A stretch of DNA of 64,000 bases, taken from VRUE01 sp963753245 (GTDB lineage Bacteria > Actinomycetota > Thermoleophilia > Solirubrobacterales > 70-9). Positions 36,880 through 45,221 of the stretch are shown here, piece by piece. The notes below the pieces were generated by a model, which worked only from the letters and a program-made list of their open reading frames with translations, made no database searches and was not told the DNA's origin. Each line of letters starts with the position of its first letter. Position 1 is the first letter of the stretch. The stretch covers positions 124,001-188,000 of the forward strand of contig CAVWBK010000007.1 of NCBI GenBank assembly GCA_963753245.1, given 5' to 3'. The position numbers and the translations under genes were made by a program.

Positions 36880-39177
36880 TCAGGCTTTGGTCGCGGCTTT
36901 GGCGCGTTTGCGCCCACGAGTGGCGGTGTCTGCTTTTGAAGCTTTCACTTTTGCCTTTTTCGTCTTCGCGGGCGCTGCGTCCTCATCGCCGGCCGGCAAT
37001 GGTTTTTTTGCCATCGCCTCTTTGGCCGCCCTGGCGGCTTCGCGCTCGGCGCGGCGTTTCTTCATCTCCTGCATCGACTCGCAGTCGTCGTTTAGGCAGA
37101 GGTTCCATGATCGTCCCCGGAAGGGAACGACTTTGAGCCGCGGCGTCTGGCCACAGATCGAGCAGCGATCCTCGAGTCGAAAGACGTCGCCGCGCTGGGG
37201 CAAGGGGAAGGTCTGGTCACAGGAATCGGGGTCATCGAGGGTCCAGCCGGTGCAGCCGACGAAACGTTTGCCGGATTTTTTGGCGCGGATGATGCGCAGC
37301 ATGTGAGGCGAGCCGTCCTCCTTGCTGCGACCCGCTTCTTCGCAGACCTTGCAGGGTCCGAGGATGCGATCCTCATCCATCCCTTTCCAGACGACTTTGG
37401 CGAGGTCCTCTTTTGTCTCGTCGATCTCCGACCAGGTCCTGTGGAGTAGGTCGCGGCTCTCGCCGACGACCTCGCCCTTGGTCATCTCGCCGGCTGCGAT
37501 CCGGTCCATCTCGGCCTCGAGCTGGGCGGTCATCTCCGGCGTCGCCATCCCGGGCACGTATTTCTTGAACGCCTCATAGAGCGCGATTCCGGTCTCGGAG
37601 GGGATCGGCGGGTTCGAGTAGACGTAGCCGCGGTCGAAGAGCTTCTGGATGATGTCGGCGCGCGTCGCTTTGGTGCCGAGGTTGCGCTCCTCCATCAGCT
37701 CGATCAGTTTGGCCTGCGAGATCCGCCCTGGTGGCTGGGTCTCCTTATCGACGATCCAGGGGTCGCCATCGAGCTCGAGGGTCTGGCCCTCCTGGAGCTT
37801 GGGGATCTCATCGTCGGCCGAGCGAGCGTAGGTATAGATCCCGGCGTAGCCGGGGTCCACGAGGACCGAACCGCGCACGAAGTAGGACTGCGAGCCGGCC
37901 TCAATGTCGGCGCGGGTCGACTCGGTGATCATCGGCGGGCTGAAGGTGGCGAGGAAACGCCGCACCACGAGTTCGTAAACGCGCCTTTTCGGCCCCTCGC
38001 CCAGCGCGCCCGGGTGGATCGCCTGGGTCGGATAGATCGGCGGATGGTCGGTCGTCTCTTTTTTGCCACGCGTCGCCTGCAGCTCGCCCTCGAGCAACCC
38101 GGCCGCCGCCGAAAACTCCTTGACTCGGACCAGCGAGGAGACCAGCTCGCGGACCGGCAGCGAGGAGGGATAGACGGTGTTATCGGTCCGCGGGTATGAG
38201 ATGAAGCCGTCCATGTATAGGTCCTCGGCGATCCGCATCGCGCTGGCCGGAGTGATGCCGAGACGACTGGAGGCGTCTGTGCTGAACGCCGTCGTGTTGT
38301 AGGGGGTCGGCGGTTTGCGCGTGTTCTTACGCGCGGTGACCGCCTTCACCGTTCCCGGCCCACTGGTTCCGGCCAGGGCCCCATCGGCCTCGGCTCGCTC
38401 CCAGAATTTGTCGACCGAGTGGTGCGCCTCAAAACTGCCATCGGGGTGCTGAAACTTCGCGAACAGTTCCCAGAACGGTTTGGCTACATGGGCGCGGCGC
38501 TCCATCTCGCGCTCGACAATCAGGCCAAGGGTCGGGCTCTGCACGCGGCCCACCGAGAGGAAGTTGGAGCCGAAGCGACGGGTGCTCAGCGAGACGGCCC
38601 GGGTCAGGGTCGCGCCCCAGAGTAGGTCGATGTCCTGGCGGGCGGCGCCCGCATTTGCGAGCGGATAGGAGAGTTCGTCGAGCTGATCAAAGGCGCGCTC
38701 GATCTCCTCCTTGGTCAGCGCCGAGTAACGGGCGCGCTGGATCTTCAAGACACCCTTTTCGCTGTCCTCACGCGAGCCCAGTGCGGGGTTCGCGTCGAGC
38801 ATCTCGTCGAGCGCCTCAAGTCCGATCAGCTCGCCCTCACGATCGAAGTCGGTTGCGATCACCAGCTCGTCGGCTTCCTTGGCGACTTTCTTGATTGCTT
38901 TGACGACGTTTTTGTCGGTTGGCTCCTTGATCAACTTGGCGTCGATCAGGTCGTGCAGGTCGGTTTTCTGCCAGTTCGAGTAGCCCTCGGGAAAGGCCGG
39001 ACCGAGGACATGGCCCTTGAGGCCGATCGTGCGATGTTCGCTGCCATCGGCGTCGGTCCAGGTGTAGAAGGGCACTTTGAAGGTTTTGTCGGTGGCCGGA
39101 CCCGTGCCGCCGCGGGCGCCGAGGATGTCGGCGATCTTCTTGGCGCTGTTGTTCTTCTCGGTGACGATTAGGCGCAT
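36880..39177 (-). CDS. topA: DNA topoisomerase I, type IA, archaeal-like
   Basis: 765 residues from the ATG at 39177; the longer upstream open frame lacks family similarity. The Toprim domain carries Glu7 ('LIVTEKNNSAKKIADIL') and 'ATDFDREGELIG' (Asp110, Asp112, Glu114). The catalytic Tyr is residue 328 in 'MDGFISYPRTDNTVYPS', with Arg330. Near the end there are two Cys-rich zinc-ribbon-like modules ('CKVCEEAGRS...FVGCTGW' and 'CSICGQTPRLKVV...CLNDDC') and a Lys/Ala-rich tail ('KTKKAKVKASKADTATRGRK'). The 'EKN..A..IA.IL' start and the overall layout resemble archaeal TopA more than E. coli TopA (judged by eye). It relaxes negative supercoils. Confidence 0.92.
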   Translation of the reverse strand: MRLIVTEKNNSAKKIADILGARGGTGPATDKTFKVPFYTWTDADGSEHRTIGLKGHVLGPAFPEGYSNWQKTDLHDLIDAKLIKEPTDKNVVKAIKKVAKEADELVIATDFDREGELIGLEALDEMLDANPALGSREDSEKGVLKIQRARYSALTKEEIERAFDQLDELSYPLANAGAARQDIDLLWGATLTRAVSLSTRRFGSNFLSVGRVQSPTLGLIVEREMERRAHVAKPFWELFAKFQHPDGSFEAHHSVDKFWERAEADGALAGTSGPGTVKAVTARKNTRKPPTPYNTTAFSTDASSRLGITPASAMRIAEDLYMDGFISYPRTDNTVYPSSLPVRELVSSLVRVKEFSAAAGLLEGELQATRGKKETTDHPPIYPTQAIHPGALGEGPKRRVYELVVRRFLATFSPPMITESTRADIEAGSQSYFVRGSVLVDPGYAGIYTYARSADDEIPKLQEGQTLELDGDPWIVDKETQPPGRISQAKLIELMEERNLGTKATRADIIQKLFDRGYVYSNPPIPSETGIALYEAFKKYVPGMATPEMTAQLEAEMDRIAAGEMTKGEVVGESRDLLHRTWSEIDETKEDLAKVVWKGMDEDRILGPCKVCEEAGRSKEDGSPHMLRIIRAKKSGKRFVGCTGWTLDDPDSCDQTFPLPQRGDVFRLEDRCSICGQTPRLKVVPFRGRSWNLCLNDDCESMQEMKKRRAEREAARAAKEAMAKKPLPAGDEDAAPAKTKKAKVKASKADTATRGRKRAKAATKA

Positions 39178-39256
39178 CGGCGGGCGAGAGTAGCAGGGGA
39201 GCTCCGCGGCGCTGGCCGACCTCGACTCGGCCCTTACCCCTAGGATCGACCACCTC

Positions 39257-40189
39257 ATGGACTGCTTGGTTACCGGCGGAGCGGGCTTCATCGGCTCAAA
39301 TTTGGTCGACGCACTGCTCGCGCGCGGTGACGCGGTGACAGTCCTCGATGACCTCTCGACCGGGCATCGGGAGAACCTCGACGGGGCGCTTGCGAGTGGC
39401 GCGCGGCTGGTCGAGAGGGACGTGCGCGATGCGGCGGCGGTCAAAGCGGTCGCAGAGCAGGCCAGCCCCGAGGTCGTGTTCCATCTCGCCGCCCAAATCG
39501 ACGTCCGCAAGTCGGTCTCTGATCCAGCCTTCGACGCCGCGGTCAACGTCGGCGGCAGCGCCAACGTGCTCGAGGCTGCCCGCGCCGCCGCCGCACGGCG
39601 CTTCGTCTTCGTCTCCACCGGGGGCGCGATCTACGGCGAGGGCGAGGCGCTGCAGTTGCCGCTCGATGAGAGCGCGCCGATCGCGCCGCTTTCGGCCTAC
39701 GGACAGAGCAAGTTCTCCGCCGAGGGATACCTGGCGCTCTACGAACGTCTCTACGGTCTCTCCGGGGTCAGCCTGCGCCTCGGCAACGTCTACGGCCCCC
39801 GCCAGGATCCCCTGGGCGAGGCGGGCGTGATCGCGATCTTCTGCGGGCGGCTACGGGCAGGTGAGCGGCCGACCATCTACGGCGACGGGCGCCAGACCCG
39901 CGACTACATATATGTGGGCGATGTGATCGCCGCCGCGCTCGCCGCGGCGGCGTCAGATGCGCGTGGCGCGTTCAATATCGGCAGCGGCATCGAGACTGAC
40001 GTACTCGCCCTGGCCGCCGGACTGGCTGAGCTGGGCGGCGACTTTGACTTTGAGCCCGAACTGGCGCCAGCGCGGGCCGGAGAGGTGCAACGGATCTCCC
40101 TCGATGCCTCACGCGCGGCCCTCGAGTTGGGCTGGCGGGCGGAAACCGTCCTCTCAGAGGGCCTGCGACTGACTCTCGATTCGCTCTAG
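39257..40189 (+). CDS. NAD-dependent nucleotide-sugar epimerase/dehydratase (SDR family)
   Basis: 310 residues. The Rossmann motif is at the start ('CLVTGGAGFIGSNLVDALL'), Asp ends strand 2 ('TVLDDLSTGHRENL'), and the catalytic Ser/Tyr/Lys set is in 'FVFVSTGGAIYG' and 'PLSAYGQSKFSAEGYLALYE'. 'GNVYGPRQDPLGEAGVIAIF' and 'DYIYVGDVIAAAL' match UDP-glucose/galactose 4-epimerases, the closest guess; related dehydratases cannot be excluded. It is divergent from topA (80-base gap) and may supply sugars for the local glycosyltransferases. Confidence 0.88.
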   Translation: MDCLVTGGAGFIGSNLVDALLARGDAVTVLDDLSTGHRENLDGALASGARLVERDVRDAAAVKAVAEQASPEVVFHLAAQIDVRKSVSDPAFDAAVNVGGSANVLEAARAAAARRFVFVSTGGAIYGEGEALQLPLDESAPIAPLSAYGQSKFSAEGYLALYERLYGLSGVSLRLGNVYGPRQDPLGEAGVIAIFCGRLRAGERPTIYGDGRQTRDYIYVGDVIAAALAAAASDARGAFNIGSGIETDVLALAAGLAELGGDFDFEPELAPARAGEVQRISLDASRAALELGWRAETVLSEGLRLTLDSL

Positions 40190-40196
40190 GCGGCGT

Positions 40197-40631
40197 TCAG
40201 GGGTCAGGTGGATCGAGCTCCGGCGGCAGCGCCTTGGGCCCGTCGGGGTACATTCGCGCCAGCAGGTCATCACTCAGCTCAAGCGTGTTCGCGAGCTCCG
40301 GCGGCGCACCGGCCACCAGCCAGAGCTGCTCGGTCTCGGTGTCGTTGAAAAGTTGGCGAACCGATTCGGGCTCGACCAGGACCGCGTCGAGCCGACCGAG
40401 GGTCAAAAGCTCACCGTCCACTCGCAACCGGCCGACACCCTCGAGCAGAACGTAGAGCTCCTCCTGAGCGATATGGCGGTGGCGGGTCGATGCCTGCCCT
40501 GGCTCCAGGCGCCAGAGCCTCACCCCCAGCGAGCTGGCCTGCAGCTGCTTGCCGAGATCGGTGTTAAGCAGCCCCATCTGGTTGGAGGGCCGCCAGAAGG
40601 CCTCCGCCGCGCTCAGAACTCGATGAGGCAC
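40197..40631 (-). CDS. Cupin-domain protein
   Basis: 144 residues. The conserved cupin motif 1 is in 'WRLEPGQASTRHRHIAQEEL' and 'YVLLEGVGRLRVDGE' (metal ligands His-x-His, Glu). Motif 2 is weaker ('VRQLFNDTETEQLWLVAGAP') and lacks an obvious His. Function unknown; sugar-isomerase-like, dioxygenase-like and plain binding cupins share this fold. It converges with the epimerase and runs in the same direction as the aldo/keto reductase. Confidence 0.8.
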   Translation of the reverse strand: MPHRVLSAAEAFWRPSNQMGLLNTDLGKQLQASSLGVRLWRLEPGQASTRHRHIAQEELYVLLEGVGRLRVDGELLTLGRLDAVLVEPESVRQLFNDTETEQLWLVAGAPPELANTLELSDDLLARMYPDGPKALPPELDPPDP

Positions 40632-40651
40632 CGCCCCATTCTAGGCCAGGC

Positions 40652-41635
40652 TCAACGGTTGACGGTCCGCATACCGGTCTCGTCGTAGCGCTCGCCGGCT
40701 GCCTTCGGCAGGGCGTCGGTGAGTCGAGAGTCCTCCTCGGCGGAGAGCTCGACCTCAAGCGCGCCGAGGTTCTCCTCGAGGTAGGAGACACGCTTGGTCC
40801 CCGGGATCGGGACCAGGTGCTCGCCCCGGCTGAGTACCCAGGCGAGGGCAAGCTGGGCGGGGGTGACGCTGCGCTCGGCGGCGATCTGCTCGACAGCGCC
40901 GATCAGCTCCAGATTGCGCTCCAGGTTCTCGGCCTCAAAGCGCGGCGAGTTGCGCCGATAATCGTCACTGCCGAGGTCCTGCCGCGAGCGGATCCTGCCG
41001 GAAAGGAACCCGCGGCCCAGCGGTGAGTAGGGGACCAGCCCGATACCGAGCTCCTCGGCGGTTGGCTTGACCTCCTGCTCAACCTCGCGCGTCCACAACG
41101 AGTACTCCCACTGCACCGCGGTGATCGGGTGCACGGCATGCGCCCGGCGGATCGTCTCGGCGCCAGCCTCACTCAGTCCCAGGTAGCGAACCTTGCCCTC
41201 CCCAACCAGCCCGGCCATTGCGCCGACGGTCTCCTCGATCGGTGTCTTGGGGTCGACCCGGTGTTGGTAGTAGAGGTCGATGTGATCGCTGCCCAGGCGC
41301 TGCAGCGAGCCCTCGCAGGCGCCGCGCACGTAGGCGGGGCTACCGTCGATTCCGCGCCTGGTCGCATCCTTGGGATCGCGGACGATCCCGAACTTGGTCG
41401 CCAGGAAGACGTCGTCTCGGCGCCCGGCGATCGCGCGCCCGAGCAGTTCCTCGTTTGTATGGGGCCCATACATGTCGGCGCTGTCGAGCAGGGTTACGCC
41501 AAGCTCGAGCGCCCGATGGATGGTCTGGATCGAGCGCTCGTCATCGCGGTCGGCATAGAAGTCCGACATCCCCATGCAGCCAAGTCCGAGCGCCGATACG
41601 GATGGTCCCCTGGGACCGAGGGTACGGGTTTGCAT
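40652..41635 (-). CDS. Aldo/keto reductase
   Basis: 327 residues from the ATG at 41635 (11 more with the upstream ATG). The AKR barrel shows 'TLGPRGPSVSALGLGCMGMS', the catalytic Asp/Tyr in 'LLDSADMYGPHTNEELLGRA', Lys in 'VFLATKFGIVRD', His in 'DLYYQHRVDPKTPIEETVGA', and the NADP-binding end 'WVLSRGEHLVPIPGTKRVSY'. It resembles the AKR13/YajO-like general oxidoreductases. The substrate is unknown. It is divergent from the siroheme-type gene across 70 bases. Confidence 0.93.
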   Translation of the reverse strand: MQTRTLGPRGPSVSALGLGCMGMSDFYADRDDERSIQTIHRALELGVTLLDSADMYGPHTNEELLGRAIAGRRDDVFLATKFGIVRDPKDATRRGIDGSPAYVRGACEGSLQRLGSDHIDLYYQHRVDPKTPIEETVGAMAGLVGEGKVRYLGLSEAGAETIRRAHAVHPITAVQWEYSLWTREVEQEVKPTAEELGIGLVPYSPLGRGFLSGRIRSRQDLGSDDYRRNSPRFEAENLERNLELIGAVEQIAAERSVTPAQLALAWVLSRGEHLVPIPGTKRVSYLEENLGALEVELSAEEDSRLTDALPKAAGERYDETGMRTVNR

Positions 41636-41705
41636 CTGCTGGGCCTTTCGGTCGTTTCCGACAAACATAGGGGCGGCAGGCTCCGTCCCCCTCTACTCTT
41701 TACCC

Positions 41706-42461
41706 ATGCCCGCCCAGGCCTACGCCGGCAAGCAGTGTGTTTGCCAATTCCGCAAGGGGATCTGCGACCAGTCCTGCGTACGCGACATGCTCGATACGCC
41801 GTTCTACATCGCCTGCCTGAAACTCACCGGGCGCCAGGCGCTGGTCATCGGCGGCGGCGACATCGGCCTCGAGAAGGTCGAGGGTCTGCTCGCCTGTGGA
41901 GGCGACGTGACCCTGATCGCCCCGAGCGCCCACCCCGAGCTGCAGGAGCTGGCCGCCGAGGGTTCAATTCGCTGGGAGCAGCGACCCTACGCCGGCGCCC
42001 AGGATCTCGAGGGAGTCTTCATGGTGATCGCCTGCACCGACGACAGCGAGGTCAACATCGGCGTCTTCGATGACGCCGAGAAGCGGGCGATGCTGGTCAA
42101 CATCGTCGATGTGCCACCACTTTGCAACTTCATCCTGCCGGCGATCGTGCGCAGCGGCCCGCTGGCGATCGCGATCTCGACCGCGGGCGCCTCACCGGCG
42201 CTGGCCAAGCGGATGAAGCGTGAGGTGGCCGAGCTCTTCGGTGAGGAGTACGCGCGCCTGGCGGTGATCCTCAACGACGCCCGCGGATGGGCGAAGGGAA
42301 CGCTGCCCACCTACCAGGACCGCAAGCACTTCTTCGAGCAGATCGTCAACGGCGATCCCGATCCGATCGGGCTGATCCGCGCGGAAAACGAGTCCGAGCT
42401 GTTGGCGCTAATCGAGACCGCCAAAGCGCGGGCGACCGCTTCACTCCTCGCCGCGAGTTAG
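41706..42461 (+). CDS. Precorrin-2 dehydrogenase / siroheme synthase N-domain protein with Cys-rich N-terminus
   Basis: 251 residues from the ATG at 41706. The NAD-binding start 'ALVIGGGDIGLEKVEGLLAC' and following 'VTLIAPSAHPELQELAAEGS', 'VFMVIACTDDSEVNIGVF' and 'IVDVPPLCNFILPAIVRSGP' with 'AISTAGASPALAKRMKREVA' are those of CysG-N/Met8p/SirC, which oxidise precorrin-2 and may insert iron for siroheme. Unusually, it begins with about 30 extra residues holding Cys11, Cys13, Cys20 and Cys24 (CxCx6Cx3C), a possible metal site. No other siroheme or sulfite genes lie nearby. Confidence 0.85.
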   Translation: MPAQAYAGKQCVCQFRKGICDQSCVRDMLDTPFYIACLKLTGRQALVIGGGDIGLEKVEGLLACGGDVTLIAPSAHPELQELAAEGSIRWEQRPYAGAQDLEGVFMVIACTDDSEVNIGVFDDAEKRAMLVNIVDVPPLCNFILPAIVRSGPLAIAISTAGASPALAKRMKREVAELFGEEYARLAVILNDARGWAKGTLPTYQDRKHFFEQIVNGDPDPIGLIRAENESELLALIETAKARATASLLAAS

Positions 42462-42489
42462 TCGCGGCGAGCGCCGCTGGGTTGCCGCA

Positions 42490-42990
42490 CTAGCCCGCGT
42501 CGCAGGCCGAGGCACGAACCCGCTCGAGGCTCACGCGCAGGCCCTCTGCCTCCGCGACGCTGAGCGTTGCCGAGAAGGACCGGCGCAGCTCGGCGACTAC
42601 CACCGGGCGCATTTCATCGAGCATCTCAGCCCCGATCGGGAGCAACGTCGCGTAGCTGACCCGGCGATCGGTCTCGCAGAAGGTCCGCTCGAGTAGACCG
42701 GCCTTGATCAGTCGATCGACGAGCTTGGTCAGGCCGCCGCGGGTGATGACCAGCGCCTCGGCGAGATCACCCATCTTCAGCCGCTGATCGTCGGCGTCGC
42801 TCAAGACCGCCAGCACCTGATACCAGGGGAGCGGCGGGAAGTCGGCGGCGGCGAGCGCCTCCTGCAGGCGCTGGGTGACCGCGGCGTGGGTCTGGTTGAG
42901 GGCAACCCAGGCCTCCCGGTGGGGATTGGAAGCGTCCTGGGGGCCCGCCTGGGCGGACTCGGGATCGATCGTTGTCGCCGGCTGATTCAT
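42490..42990 (-). CDS. MarR-family transcriptional regulator
   Basis: 166 residues from the ATG at 42990. The winged helix is at about residues 50-130: 'PLPWYQVLAVLSDADDQRLK', 'MGDLAEALVITRGGLTKLVD', 'RLIKAGLLERTFCETDRRVS' with the wing's D-x-R and the closing 'YATLLPIGAEMLDEMRP'. One Cys (in 'FCETDRR') sits in the wing. It is divergent from yceI, and a perfect inverted repeat lies between the two starts, so it probably represses yceI and itself. Confidence 0.92.
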   Translation of the reverse strand: MNQPATTIDPESAQAGPQDASNPHREAWVALNQTHAAVTQRLQEALAAADFPPLPWYQVLAVLSDADDQRLKMGDLAEALVITRGGLTKLVDRLIKAGLLERTFCETDRRVSYATLLPIGAEMLDEMRPVVVAELRRSFSATLSVAEAEGLRVSLERVRASACDAG

Positions 42991-43016
42991 CGCTGAGCCA
43001 GTATCGCAGATGAAGC

Positions 43017-43022
43017 TTGACA
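43017..43022 (+). promoter_or_regulatory. Possible -35 box for the yceI operon
   Basis: A perfect TTGACA in an AT-rich island between MarR and yceI. The -10 box is not clear: AGAAAT at 43039-43044 is a weak match at 16-base spacing. It overlaps the operator-like repeat, as expected for repression by steric block. Confidence 0.4.
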
Positions 43023-43038
43023 AAACAATAGTTGTATT

Positions 43039-43066
43039 AGAAATGATTTCTGCTAAGATCATTTCT
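43039..43066. promoter_or_regulatory. Operator-like inverted repeat for the MarR regulator
   Basis: AGAAATGA and TCATTTCT form a perfect 8-bp inverted repeat with a 12-base spacer. The left arm also belongs to a smaller palindrome, GAAATGATTTC. It lies between the divergent MarR and yceI starts in unusually AT-rich DNA, which is where a MarR dimer would bind. Confidence 0.65.
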
Positions 43067-43107
43067 GCAGCAATCTTTTATTAGACAACTACTTCAAGGA
43101 GATACCG

Positions 43108-43659
43108 ATGAGCACCGAGACGATCACCCCAGCCGTGCCGAACGGGACCCACGTCGTCGACCCCGTTCACTCCTCTGTCCGTTTCGCCGTCGCCCATGCT
43201 GGCGTCTCGACCTTTCGTGGCGGTTTCGCCGCCTACGAGGCGCAGCTCTCGGGTGCTGAGAAGCCGCAGCTGAAGGGCAGCGTCGACGTCGGCAGCATCG
43301 AGATTGGCGAGGAGCAGCTCAAGGGTCACCTGCTCTCCCCGGACTTCTTCGACGCCGAGAGCTTTCCACGGCTCAGCTTCGAGTCCAGCGAGCTGAGTGT
43401 CGAGGAGGACGGCGCGGCGGTGGTTCGCGGCGCGCTCAAGATCGGCGGTCAGAGTCGGGAGGTCGAGGCGAGTGGGCACCTGGCGCGAATCGAGGGTTAC
43501 CTCGACGGCCGGCCTCGGATCGGACTTTCGCTGGCGACGAAGGTCGACCGCCGCGACTTTGGCCTCGACTGGCAGGCCGAGCTGCCAAGCGGCGGAGAGG
43601 CCCTGGATTGGCAGGTTGAGATCGCCGTCGAGCTGCAGTTCGTTGAGGAGGACGAGTAG
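43108..43659 (+). CDS. YceI-family lipocalin-like protein (cytoplasmic form)
   Basis: 183 residues with a strong ribosome site (AAGGAGAT). Typical YceI features: 'HVVDPVHSSVRFAVAHAGVS' at the start, 'TFRGGFAAYEAQLSG', 'LKGSVDVGSIEIGEEQLKGH', 'SPDFFDAESFPRLSFESSEL' and 'RDFGLDWQAELPSGGEALDW'. The fold is a barrel that binds polyisoprenoids or similar amphiphiles. No signal peptide is present, so it acts inside the cell. It leads a two-gene unit with the FMN reductase (2-base gap) under likely MarR control. Confidence 0.93.
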   Translation: MSTETITPAVPNGTHVVDPVHSSVRFAVAHAGVSTFRGGFAAYEAQLSGAEKPQLKGSVDVGSIEIGEEQLKGHLLSPDFFDAESFPRLSFESSELSVEEDGAAVVRGALKIGGQSREVEASGHLARIEGYLDGRPRIGLSLATKVDRRDFGLDWQAELPSGGEALDWQVEIAVELQFVEEDE

Positions 43660-43661
43660 CG

Positions 43662-44225
43662 ATGCGGGTACTGGGGATCTCCGGCAGCCTGCGCCGGGCC
43701 TCGCTGAACAGCGCCCTGCTGCGGGCCGCCGCCGAGCGGCTGCCCGCAGGGGTCGAGCTGGTTCGCTTCGACCATCTCGTTGAGCTGCCTCCCTTTAACG
43801 AGGACATCGAGAGGGTCGAGCCGGTCCCCGAGGCGGTTGGCGAGCTGCGCGAGGCAATCCTCGCCGCCGACGCGGTCCTGATCGCCACCCCCGAGTACAA
43901 CCACTCGCTCCCCGGCCAGCTCAAGAACGCCCTCGACTGGGCCTCACGACCGGCCGGAGAAAGCTCGTTAAACGGCAAGCCGGCGGCGGCGATCAGTGCT
44001 TCCAAGAGCATGTTCGGCGGCGTCTGGGCCCAGGCCGAGCTGCGCAAGGTGTTGGCCGCGATGGGCGGCCGGGTGATCGAGACCGAGCTGGCAGTGGCCC
44101 ACGCCGACGAGCAGCTCGATCAAGGTCGGCTTGAGCTACAGCCCGAGCAGGGCGAGCGCCTCGACGAGATCCTCGCCGAGCTGCTCGAGGCGGCCGAGCT
44201 TGAGTCGGGTCTGCTCGCGGCCTAA
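43662..44225 (+). CDS. NADPH-dependent FMN reductase (flavodoxin-like)
   Basis: 187 residues. The flavodoxin-like phosphate loop is 'VLGISGSLRRASLNSALLRA' and the isoalloxazine loop 'VLIATPEYNHSLPGQLKNAL', with 'KPAAAISASKSMFGGVWAQA' after it; these are the marks of the NADPH-dependent FMN/quinone/azo-reductase family. It probably reduces FMN or quinones and links to MarR-type stress control with YceI. Its TAA shares bases with the TAG of the convergent hemolysin III gene (CTAA at 44222-44225). Confidence 0.92.
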   Translation: MRVLGISGSLRRASLNSALLRAAAERLPAGVELVRFDHLVELPPFNEDIERVEPVPEAVGELREAILAADAVLIATPEYNHSLPGQLKNALDWASRPAGESSLNGKPAAAISASKSMFGGVWAQAELRKVLAAMGGRVIETELAVAHADEQLDQGRLELQPEQGERLDEILAELLEAAELESGLLAA

Positions 44226-45010
44226 GAGGAGGGCAGGGCAAAGAAGGCGATCGCCGCGAACTGGGCGGCGGCGGCGGCGATCACGAGGGCGTGAAAGACC
44301 TCGTGGTAGCCAAAGACCCGCGGGCTCGGATCGGGCTTTTGCGTCGCGTAGACGACGGCGCCGGCCGTATAAAGCAGCCCGCCGGCGGCGACCAGCAAGG
44401 TCCCGGTCACGCCCATGTCACTCCACAGCCCCGGAAAGGCGATCGCCGCCACCCAACCCAGCGACATGTAGATCAGCGCCGCCACCCATTTCGGGTGATC
44501 GATCCAGATCATCTCGACGATCGCGCCGGCAATCGCACCGATCCAGACGACGACCAGGATCACATCGGCGAGCGGCCCGTTCAAGACCAACAGCGCGAAG
44601 GGGGTGTAGGTGCCGGCGATCAGGAAAAAGATCATCGAGTGATCGAGGCGTCGCATCCAGCGGCGCACATTGGGGCGCTGCCAGTTGACCCGGTGATAGA
44701 GGGCGCTGGTGCCCAAAAGCGCGGAAAGGCTGACCGCATAAATGGCGACGGCCAGGGTCGCCTTGGGTGTCTTTGCGGCGATGATCAGCGCGGCGCCGAG
44801 GAACAGGGAGACGAAGAAGGCCCACTCGTGCGAGACGCCGCGCAATCTGGGCTTGACCGCGGCGATCGCTTCGCTCGCCGCATCCTTTGCCGAACCGGCG
44901 GTCTCGGCGGCGGCATCGCGCGCCGCGCCGGCTTTCTCGACCGCCACATCACGCGCGGCGCTGGCCCGTTCTCCCATCCGCTCGGCGCCCTTGCGCAGAT
45001 CGTCGACCAT
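44222..45010 (-). CDS. Hemolysin III / TrhA-family membrane protein with Ala-rich N-terminal helix
   Basis: 262 residues from the ATG at 45010; the open frame extends upstream without similarity. Residues about 1-62 form an Ala/Lys/Glu-rich amphipathic helix ('AAETAGSAKDAASEAIAAVK') that is not part of the family. Then come seven membrane helices with the CREST metal-site residues: Glu/His in 'VSHEWAFFVSLFLGAALI', Ser...His in 'LGTSALYHRVNWQRP', Asp-His in 'RRLDHSMIFFLIAGTYTPF', and HxxxH in 'FGYHEVFHALVIAAAAAQF'. Family members influence membrane-lipid homeostasis. The catalytic-type residues are all present. Confidence 0.88.
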   Translation of the reverse strand: MVDDLRKGAERMGERASAARDVAVEKAGAARDAAAETAGSAKDAASEAIAAVKPRLRGVSHEWAFFVSLFLGAALIIAAKTPKATLAVAIYAVSLSALLGTSALYHRVNWQRPNVRRWMRRLDHSMIFFLIAGTYTPFALLVLNGPLADVILVVVWIGAIAGAIVEMIWIDHPKWVAALIYMSLGWVAAIAFPGLWSDMGVTGTLLVAAGGLLYTAGAVVYATQKPDPSPRVFGYHEVFHALVIAAAAAQFAAIAFFALPSS

Positions 45011-45221
45011 CAAGGGAGGGTACTCGCCCCCGGACCACGCGGGCACGGCTCCCGCGGCCCGCGCAGCCGGTGCGCCGCGCTTGTCAAAATGAAGGGAGGG
45101 GATTCGCAATGGATCTTGCAATGAATTCACGCTCAGAGCGGATTCGGACGGCTCGTTCCGTCCGGGTCAAAGGCGATCCTGCGTAGTTACCCCCTAAAGC
45201 CGCCCCGAGAGGAGTAGTTCG

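Noticed and set aside
36001..36939. 312-codon plus-strand frame opposite holB and tmk
   Set aside because: Antisense to two well-supported genes, and Arg/Gly-rich throughout.
45011..45221. Cobalamin riboswitch before nrdJ
   Set aside because: The gap to the hemolysin III gene is only about 210 bases and no B12-box-like GCCACTG motif was seen.
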